Source of the DNA: Lepidodermella squamata
Taxonomy: Eukaryota; Gastrotricha
Assembly: GCA_047495785.1 (NCBI GenBank)
Contig: JBLDXI010000004.1
Coordinates: 1,922,001-1,986,000 of the forward strand
Direction of reading: 5' to 3'
Length of the DNA stretch: 64,000 nucleotides
Shown here one piece after another: positions 57,042 to 64,000 of this stretch. The first letter of the stretch is position 1, and each line of letters opens with the position of its first letter. Under the pieces are notes generated by a model. It was not told the origin of the DNA. It worked only from the letters and a program-made list of their open reading frames with translations, and made no database searches. Made by a program: the position numbers and the translations under genes.

Positions 57042-57622
57042 TCACTGGGATAATTTAGCGGCATTCATTCCGTAGTAGTACTGGTAAACTACCTCGCGAC
57101 AATTCTCGGCCGTTTCAAATTGCTGTGCCTCAAGAGGAAGTTGGTTCCATAAATTGGGTCCTCGATAACTTAGACTCAAAGTACCGCGCAGAGAATCGTA
57201 AGTCGGTTTGAACATTGGTTCGAAGTTGCGCATGTCGTATTGGGTCGGTTCGTTCAGTTTGAATATTGCCTGCATCGCTGTTGGCGCTTAACACATTTCC
57301 AGACGAAAGTCGCCAGATGAATCGCGTGCTTTTGGTGCACCGTTACCCATCCGAGGCGATGCCGAAGCGGTTCAGGATCCGCGAGTTGGTTGGCACCACA
57401 AATAATCTTCACCGCTTGGTCCTGGGTCGACTGAAGTCTGCTAAGCGTTGTTGGCACAGCCTGGCCTAGTGTAATATCGCCGTAGTTCAAATGGCTGAAC
57501 ACCAAGCCATTCGCCATCATTATCGCCATCCTCCTGTCAACAAATTTAGCAGCCAGCTTTAAAGCAAACAAGCCTTTTCGGGCTTTACTTTTGGCGCCGG
57601 CGATAGCACTGAGTATACTCAA
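57042..57622 (-). pseudogene. LINE reverse transcriptase C-terminal fragment (CR1-like)
   Basis: Frame 57254-57622 encodes the RT thumb (FALKLAAKFVDRRMAIMMA, GLVFSHLNYGDITLG, LQSTQDQAVKIICG). After a frameshift near 57262, frame 57042-57275 has the typical end SYRGPNLWNQLPLEAQQF. The catalytic part is absent. The insert probably removed or displaced receptor exon 3. Confidence 0.82.
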
Positions 57623-58182
57623 GATGTATAAACTGCCAGCCTTAGAGGGTTAATCCTTCAGTTTGACATAATTGTGATAATTCCAGACAGAATATTTCAC
57701 CATCCCAGTTAGAAAATCTTACTCGGATAGACTTTGAAAGAGAGTGATTACGGATTTGAGGCGAAAATCAAATAGAAAAATAGCTTGAAATGCTACGAAA
57801 TAGTGCCATTTTTACTAGCTGTCTCGAATCGAAGTTAGACAACTGTCCAACTGCTAGACATTGTTCAACGTTATGACATTGCCGCAAAAGTCACTAGTGC
57901 GTCCCATGAAATCGATTTCATTGAGTGAAACCGTTTGGCAAGTGGCTGCCGAAGCCTTCGTCTTTCGTCATTTGAACCACAGATTTACTCGGTGCAGCGC
58001 GGTAGCAACAGCACGTATTCATAGGTGTCAGGAATAAACACACTACGGAAAAAACATGCTGCTAAATCGGCACAGACACTGATTCAAAATTCAGAGTGAA
58101 TAAAAAGGGACGATTTTATTTTACACTTGGTAAACATTTTCGCAAATAGAAGAAATTATGAATTTGCGTGATTCCACTGGTT
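57623..58182. other. Spacer between receptor and ankyrin 4
   Basis: No gene. 57680-57750 and 58085-58150 match the flank of ankyrin 2 (12560-12720). Confidence 0.5.
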
Positions 58183-59055
58183 TCAGCATGACGACTTCAC
58201 TCGACTTGCTCCTCGCGACCTTAGCAAATCGGCCGCATCGGTTTTTTTGTTACAAATTGCCAAATCAATAACTGTATCGCCTCTTGCATCTGTGCCATCC
58301 TTATTTGCACCTCTATCCAGCAACAGTCGAACTAATTCGACATGCCCATTATAAGCCGCATACATTAACGCGGTTTCGCCTGCTTCACTCCTGGCCTCGA
58401 TGGCAGCGTTGCGATCCAGCAACTGTCGAACTACTTCGATGTGGCCAAACTGAGCCGCTAGCAGCATCGCCGTGCAGTCATCGACTGCCTTGGCGTCAAT
58501 GGCAGCATTGCGATCCAGCAACAAGCGTACTACTTCGACTTGCCCATTCCGAGCCGCATGTATCAACGCCGTCCAGTCATCATTATTCTTGGCGTCAATG
58601 GCAGCGTTGCGATCCAGCAACAGTCGAACTGTTTCGACATGCCCGCGATAAGCCGCATACATCAACGCCGTCCAGCCACCGCTATCCTTGGCCTCGATGG
58701 CAGCGTTGCGATCCAGCAACAGTCCAGCTAATTCGACTTGCCCATTCAAAGCCGCATACATCAACGTCGTCCAGCCACCGTAATTCTTCCTGTCATTCAC
58801 ATCAGCTCCACGGTCGACGAACAGCTGTGCAATTTGCAATCGCTGGTCGGATCGTGTCTGATTGCACGTAACGCTGTGCAGCAGGGTGCCATTTATCATA
58901 ATCAAACCACCACATTCAACCCTCTTTGCGTTGCGCCAGTTCGGGTCGAATTTGCCGCCAGTTGATTCGTCGATCTCCGCAACGAGTTGCCGCGCCTGCA
59001 CCACGTCGGCAGTGTTACTTGTAACATTCCACAACTGTTCGTACACTTCGCGGAC
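58183..59055 (-). CDS. Ankyrin-repeat protein 4 (last exon)
   Basis: About 290 open codons from the acceptor AAATTCAG (59056-59063) to the stop at 58183. The N-terminal cap (FDPNWRNAKRVECGGLIMIN) and six to seven repeats (GWTALMYAAYRGHVETVRLLLDRNAAIDAK) are intact; it ends SRGASRVKSSC like copies 2 and 3. No ATG-bearing first exon was identified between it and protease 4. It is the least disturbed block of the cluster, so it is a good reference for the others. Confidence 0.86.
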   Translation of the reverse strand, partial: VREVYEQLWNVTSNTADVVQARQLVAEIDESTGGKFDPNWRNAKRVECGGLIMINGTLLHSVTCNQTRSDQRLQIAQLFVDRGADVNDRKNYGGWTTLMYAALNGQVELAGLLLDRNAAIEAKDSGGWTALMYAAYRGHVETVRLLLDRNAAIDAKNNDDWTALIHAARNGQVEVVRLLLDRNAAIDAKAVDDCTAMLLAAQFGHIEVVRQLLDRNAAIEARSEAGETALMYAAYNGHVELVRLLLDRGANKDGTDARGDTVIDLAICNKKTDAADLLRSRGASRVKSSC

Positions 59056-59479
59056 CTGAATTTAATACAAAACATAGATCAAACCGGAGCGGCAAACAAG
59101 GTGCGCATATAATCAACTACATAATGATCAATCATTGTTAATCATTACTAGAATAACATGGCGCCATGGTATCTATCAATTAGGGCCCTACTAGTCCCCC
59201 GGTTGCTGTTCTCAGTTCTCATCCATCTTTACTCTTTACCGCATATTACCCTGTGTCAACTGGGGTATTCATAATTCTCAGCAAAAGTAAAGATTTCAAC
59301 AGCTTCTTTTCGGTGTCATGCAAAGTCTAATTAACGAAGTCATCACTTCAGAAAATGTTCCTATTAATTTTTCATTTTCACTCATCTTTGCAGCCACAAA
59401 TAATGCGCAAATATTGCGCGACACAGGGCTGCAAAACCCTGCAAAAAAAGATACTCACAATGATCGCTAGTATCTTGAT
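59056..59479. other. Spacer between ankyrin 4 and protease 4
   Basis: No clear gene. It should hold the missing 5' exon of ankyrin 4 if that is close; GGGCCCTACTAGTCCCCCGG near 59185 resembles, in inverse, text near 54955-54985. Confidence 0.4.
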
Positions 59480-61365
59480 TTACTGAAAATTTCTGTAATG
59501 GAAGCTCAATCTCGTGTTCTTTTCACTCTGATTTCATATCCCACTTTTGTAACTCTGTGTCGAAATAACCTACACTTTTTCATCTTCGTAGAAAACTTAC
59601 TGGTCTTCGCAGCCTCGAGACGCAAGAACCGGGTTGGGACCAGGTAACATTCGAGAGGCACGATACGGTAGCATTTCCTCGAAGCTCGAAATTGGGGTTG
59701 CATGTTATGGATCGAGTGGCTCCGACACTCGACAGACCAGGAGATACGTCGCCGTTTGGCATCGCAGGTGGCGGCCCACAAACTTACGATCATTTGTTAT
59801 AAGAATAGACAATCACTGAAAAATGAGTCACCTGCTGCTTCACAGCTCCCAGCTGCAGACCAGCTGCCGTTTGCTTGGCATTGACTTGTACCCTGGCCAA
59901 CGAGTTTGAAGCCCAGATTGCAGACCAACGTCATTGTGGACAAGTAAGATGTCGATCTGTTGGAGCTAGTCAAATATCCATTACTTATTACAGTAGCGGG
60001 GCCACAGCCTTCATCATACTTGTGGAGAATCAGTTTAGAAAAGTTGCTATTACTTACTTATCGGGCTACACCTGCCATTTATCACCGGTCGAAATGGAGG
60101 TACGCAAAGGGCGATCGAAACAGAGGACGAATAGGTGTAACCAGCGTTGCATTTCACGCTAACAGCCCCTCCTCTTTCCACTGCAACTCCAGGCCTCAGA
60201 ACTGCGCCAGTATCTTCTGATGTTTCAGGATCCACTCGGGTCGCAAATCCCGCCGACACGTTAGGCACGGGGCAAGACTGCTCGGGTGCACTTGTCTGGC
60301 TGCGAACATCTGTGTTGTTCGAAATCCAATCGAGAACTTTGCAGACTCTGCTGTAGATTCCAGGAATGTATCCGGTGCAAAACCCATCGCCATTCGAAAT
60401 TATGCCAAGCAAGTAAATCTGTCTCGATTTCAAACACATGAGAGGGCCGCCAGAATCCCCGGAGCAAACGTCGCTGCTGCCCTCAGCGGCTAGGCACATC
60501 TTCGAATCGGTGATGGTGACAGATTCCGAACGGCTGCGGGAATACTCGAGCGAGCAATTTTGGTAAGATCGAACTCGAAGATCTAGCTTTCTCGGGATCT
60601 CTGATAGCATGGCTAAAATACGAGAGAATTATAAGGAGATAAAGGTGAGAGAGGAGTGAGAGGAAGGGAAGGAAACATACTGGCTGCAGCGTAACCCCAG
60701 CCAACGGCAACTGCTGAATCGCATCCGTCAATCGAATTCACAGTGGCCGAGTTGGCTCGGCACATGGTAAGCGCATCCGGCAAACAAATCGGTTTGATCT
60801 TCTGTGAGAATCTGGAAACTGGACTCGCCAGTCGCAGTAGGGCGAAATCAAAGTCGAAGAAATTCTGACTGCCGTTGTATTGCGGATGCACCAAAGGAGG
60901 CAGCGTCACCATCGATTCGTAAGAGCCCGCCTCTGAACGAACATTGATGTTATGGCGACCTAGCTGCGCTTTGATCCTGTCACACTCGAAAATATACCAA
61001 CGAAAAGGTGAAATTAAAATTGCACGTACAAAATAGGAGTGTCTCCGGCATTCCAAACGCAATGAGCAGCCGTTATCAGCCATTGCTTCGAGATGAGAGA
61101 AGCTCCACAGTAAGATGCTGACGTTTCGCCACTTTTGTAAATCTCAAGAAAAACCTAGAACAAGCACCTTGCTTGTTTAGCATTACAATGTTAAATGGAA
61201 GCGAACCAGCCACGGAAACTCGTGCTCTCCTACTGGTTGACTTCCTGTTGATTTCGCCATTTGTGAAGGGTTCATAACCCCGCATCCGATCGCATTATCT
61301 TGAGCAACGACTAATCCGGATACCAGGACAAAAAAGCCGATTGTTAAAGCTATTAGGTGGCGCAT
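59480..61365 (-). CDS. Secreted trypsin with three CCP/sushi modules (protease 4)
   Basis: Exons: 61207-61365, 61030-61154, 60681-60976, 60058-60612, 59832-60008, 59601-59782 and a possible short last exon 59480-59527; about 513 residues. The start at 61365 (MRHLIALTIG) opens a signal peptide ending near AQ (residue 22). His84 (TAAHC), Asp138 (DFDFALL) and Ser247 (GDSGGP) form the triad; Asp241 predicts Arg/Lys specificity. Module CCP1 (about 308-375) shares the Ser exon; CCP2 and CCP3 each have their own exon. No IVGG-type activation sequence precedes FPWL; the spot reads MAKSTGSQPVGEHE. This and protease 2 are the intact members. Role (defence, clotting, development) is unknown; CCP modules usually bind glycans or partner proteins. 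Confidence 0.9.
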
Positions 61366-61432
61366 TTTGGAAACTTTACAAAAAACTATGATAAAGCTAC
61401 AAACAAAGGCTGGATAATTTTTCTTCATATAC

Positions 61433-61447
61433 GCGTGAATGTGCAGC
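61433..61447 (-). promoter_or_regulatory. Conserved 5' element of protease 4
   Basis: Minus strand GGCTGCACATTCACGC, about 70-80 bp before the chosen start. An earlier in-frame ATG exists, so the true start may be slightly upstream. Confidence 0.4.
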
Positions 61448-61599
61448 CTAATACAGCAAGTATTTTTCATATATTAAGCTTTCATTCGTGTTTTTTTAAA
61501 TAGTGATATATTAACATCACTACAGTTTCCTGTTCTAGCCTATGTATTAAATAGAGCTAGTTAGGTTTAATAAGTTGAAATCAATTTATTCCAGCCCTT

Positions 61600-62684
61600 T
61601 ACACACTAACAGTAATTTGCCTACTATACGCAGATGACCTTGTTCTTCTCGCGAAATCACCAGAAGAACTACAAAGACTATTTGACGTCATAGAAATATT
61701 TGCACGAGAAAACGAGTTACAAATTAACGTCGAGAAAACCAAGGTCATGCAATTTCATCGTGGTAACACACATAAACCAACCGATTTTGAGTTCAAAATT
61801 AACGGTCTGAAAGTTTCTGAGTTGAAATATCTAGGCATTATACTAACTCATAATCTCAATCTCAGACGTTGCTCTGAAACAGCTACAGCAAAAGTTAAAC
61901 GAATAATAGCCCAGTTACCAGACATACTAAGGCCGTACAAAAATTATTTTCCTTCAAACACGTTTCGAACTCTGTACAATTCATACACAATAAGCCATAT
62001 CGTTAGCGGCGCGCCAATAAACCGCACTTTACTATTTATAGATTTTATGAGGAAAGTACGTTCGAAATTGGGAAAAAATCGGTGCGCAAAAGGCCTAACG
62101 TACTTCACCATTACGTTAGGCGACTAAAAGTACGATCGAATGAGTCATCTAAGTGGTTGTTTTGGCGCGTCGTTAACGATATGACATTCGGAGCGGGCAT
62201 CTGGGGCTTCAAACCTAGAAAATCAATGCCGCTGTTAAATATATTATTTGCGAAAACAGTCCTAAATCTACCTACTAGTACCAGGAACGAACTCGTAGCG
62301 CGAGAATTTTATATAGAGCCGCCATATATAACATTGATGATAACAGCCCTAAAACATTACTTGTCACTGAAATTCCGTACGAAAAACTCGCTATTGCAAG
62401 AGAGTTTCAAAGTTCTTGAAGTGAATGACAGCCTGTGCCGTCACATTTACAAAAACCTAAAGACTGAAGTCACAAAGGACAATTTTGAACATATTTTCGA
62501 CGCATCTGAGCGTGAAATATCTGAACTGATTGAAGAATATAAAAAATTTCTCATTTTACGAGATAAAAATAAAATGTTAGATAACCTGAAACCGCTTACT
62601 GCGACAACAATTTATTTAGCAACAACTATTTTTCCAAATGGACAGAATATTTTGAAATTTTCGACATTCACAAGCTCTGGCTAA
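61600..62684 (+). pseudogene. 5'-truncated non-LTR reverse transcriptase
   Basis: Opens with LLYADDLVLLAKSPEEL (catalytic YADD), then NVEKTKVMQFHRGN and LKYLGIILTHNLNLRR. The frame is interrupted at 62000 by a 178-bp MITE and resumes at 62183 (TFGAGIWGFK) to the stop at 62684. Only the second half of the RT is present. Its lower GC content differs from the other LINE fragments, so it is a separate family. Confidence 0.85.
62001..62178. mobile_element. 178-bp MITE in the LINE
   Basis: CGTTAGCGGCGCGCCAA is inverted at the right (TTGGCGCGTCGTTAACG). ATAT flanks both ends, and removing the insert plus one ATAT restores the SH-MTFGAG junction expected of RT. The CGTT start and 4-bp duplication resemble the 13736-17008 element. 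Confidence 0.82.
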
Positions 62685-63090
62685 AATTAGAACGATCACT
62701 TTTTAAACCTTTCCAGTACGTAATTGGCGTAACTAAATAATGAATATACCGTGACATGCAATTATAAAATCCCTACGATCTACTACTTCATCTTATCTTC
62801 AACTGCAATGAGACCTTGGCGTCTAGACAGAATTTTAGATATCCTATTGTTAACCACGCGAACCTGCTTCTCATAGACAACACTGAAACAGATAGGACAC
62901 CAACGATCTTTCCATAGTGAATTTATTCGAGCTGACTGATTTCGAGCGACGGTTGGCTCTTTCGGAAAAATTTTGAAAAATTTGCAAAAATTAGTTTATC
63001 CATATTGAGAATTTTCTCTATTCAACGATATAAAATTTGTAGGGTAAATAATTTATATCGATTTTCCGATTTTTTCTTAGCTCCTTAGCG
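62685..63090. other. Intergenic, no gene seen
   Basis: AT-rich; possible 3' flank of the LINE. Nothing coding. Confidence 0.4.
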
Positions 63091-63559
63091 TTTCGGTATA
63101 ATTCTCCATTTGACGGTAACTCCATCTCGCCATTGTTCTCTAGTTGCGGTAAACAATTTACCGTAAACGGCACTACCTCGACTCTGAAGCATACAAATAC
63201 TCGCGCGCGGTAAAATTAATGTTTCCGCGGTAAATTCAGCTCATACTGTGGAGGAATAGAAATAATGGAAATAATGGAGTCGGAACTGCTCGCGTTCTTA
63301 CAATAGAGCGTGTTACGAACCGCTGAGCATGAGTAAAACGGAAAGGTTGCCTGTTGGTTTAGGGTGTTATAAAATGATGTTACCATGGTGATGCGCGCGG
63401 GATTTCTCCATGACTCATATGCAGCATGCTTCTTAACGCCACGTGCGGTAAAATGTACAAACGTGGCGGCGTTCGTTATACCGCACAGGCATTGATGTGA
63501 CCTTGTTTGCGTGCTGCGGTAAAATAATTACCGTCAAATGGAGAGTTATACCGAAACGG
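63091..63559. mobile_element. MITE with 27-29-bp TIRs
   Basis: TTTCGGTATAA followed by CTCCATTTGACGGTAA at the left is inverted at the right. CGGTAAA/TTTACCG motifs recur about eight times inside. Target duplication not clear. Confidence 0.75.
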
Positions 63560-63569
63560 GCAGACCGCC

Positions 63570-63760
63570 GGAACAGCAAATACCGAAAACAGCGAAACCG
63601 ACATGACAGCGAAAATTTAATTTGCGCATAACAGCAACCGACGTAATAGCTAATAATCCCTTTTGCGTCAAAACAGCGACGATTTATTAATATCATTATG
63701 AGTTAGCGACATAACAGCAAATATGCAAAATAGGAAAGCAACAAAACAGCGAGTCATAAA
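63570..63760. repeat. Interspersed AACAGC(A/G)A motif cluster
   Basis: AACAGCAAAT, AACAGCGAAAC, GACAGCGAAA, AACAGCAACC, AACAGCGACG, AACAGCAAAT and AACAGCGAG occur at irregular spacing of 15-40 bp. Not a strict tandem array; may be part of a transposon end. Confidence 0.4.
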
Positions 63761-63783
63761 TTTTATACAAAACAAAGCATAAA

Positions 63784-63993
63784 TTAATTAGTCAACAATT
63801 CTAAGGGAATGTTCCGATTTTTGTCTTTTTTCATTTCGAAGTGTAAAACAATAGTCACAAGGTGCGCTTCCAAAGATTTAAAATCATGTAGTGATTCAGT
63901 ATCAAGCGACGAGCAAATTTTTTGCAAAGCAAGATTGTGTTTGACTTCGGCTGGGTAGGACCTCTTATATTTTTCGCCAGCCGCGCGAGCCAT
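63784..63993 (-). CDS. Hypothetical 69-residue ORF at window edge
   Basis: ATG at 63993 opens MARAAGEKYKRSYPAEVKHN and the frame stops at 63784. Lys-rich, no domain recognised; could be an exon of a gene continuing beyond the window. Confidence 0.3.
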   Translation of the reverse strand: MARAAGEKYKRSYPAEVKHNLALQKICSSLDTESLHDFKSLEAHLVTIVLHFEMKKDKNRNIPLELLTN

Positions 63994-64000
63994 AAGACGG

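Noticed and set aside
61163-61206. GT donor at CATT-GTAATG for protease intron 1
   Set aside because: It gives a frame conflict, and GT is absent in copy 1. The donor at CTG-GTT is conserved in every paralog and keeps phase 0.

Overview
The window is eukaryotic and reads as an invertebrate metazoan. Genes are split by short introns of about 46-90 bp with GT...TTTNCAG-like ends. The protein families (CCP/sushi-trypsin proteases, ankyrin proteins, a class-A-like 7TM receptor) are animal-type, and transposable elements are abundant: hAT-like, CACTA-like, TA-target and other foldback elements, a Ty3/gypsy element and several non-LTR retrotransposons. The phylum cannot be fixed from the sequence alone.

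The host content is a tandem cluster built from one repeated block: a 7TM receptor (+), an ankyrin-repeat protein (-) and a secreted trypsin with C-terminal CCP modules (-). Ankyrin genes lie at 537-1412, 12746-13618, 33166-34041 and 58183-59055. Proteases lie at 1828-7026 (broken), 22122-23981 (intact), 25798-27446 (broken partial copy), 51344-53724 (frameshifted) and 59480-61365 (intact). Receptor copies lie at 11300-12160, 24440-25155, 31720-32580, 54242-54589 and 55524-56395; none is complete here. Protease exons were rebuilt by comparing paralogs, and exon lengths and phases agree across copies.

Layout: 1-13.6 kb holds ankyrin 1, a protease split by a hAT-like element, a LINE and a gypsy LTR, then a receptor pseudogene and ankyrin 2. 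From 13.6 to 22 kb is a transposon-filled spacer. From 22 to 25.5 kb are protease 2 and a receptor remnant. From 25,497 to 33,862 is a near-identical copy of 5,077-13,442 (offset 20,420 bp). From 34 to 36.2 kb is a second, older copy of the spacer. From 36,223 to 40,683 is a TA-target element filled by a 191-bp satellite. From 40,814 to 51,038 is a hAT-like element that contains a 9.8-kb CACTA-like element, which in turn contains a 1.8-kb CACTG-ended element. From 51.3 to 61.4 kb are two more protease/receptor/ankyrin blocks, followed by a LINE and MITEs to the end.

The richest new object is the CACTA-like element. It carries a TNP2-type transposase gene, a divergent eight-exon gene for a BEN-like protein, and a six-exon gene for an acidic protein I do not recognise. 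Because the spacer is duplicated, several insertions can be read against empty sites elsewhere in the window, which fixes their ends and target-site duplications. Neighbouring trypsin-like proteases and receptors with a short, Arg-containing, conserved ectodomain suggest, as a hypothesis only, a protease-receptor signalling cluster.
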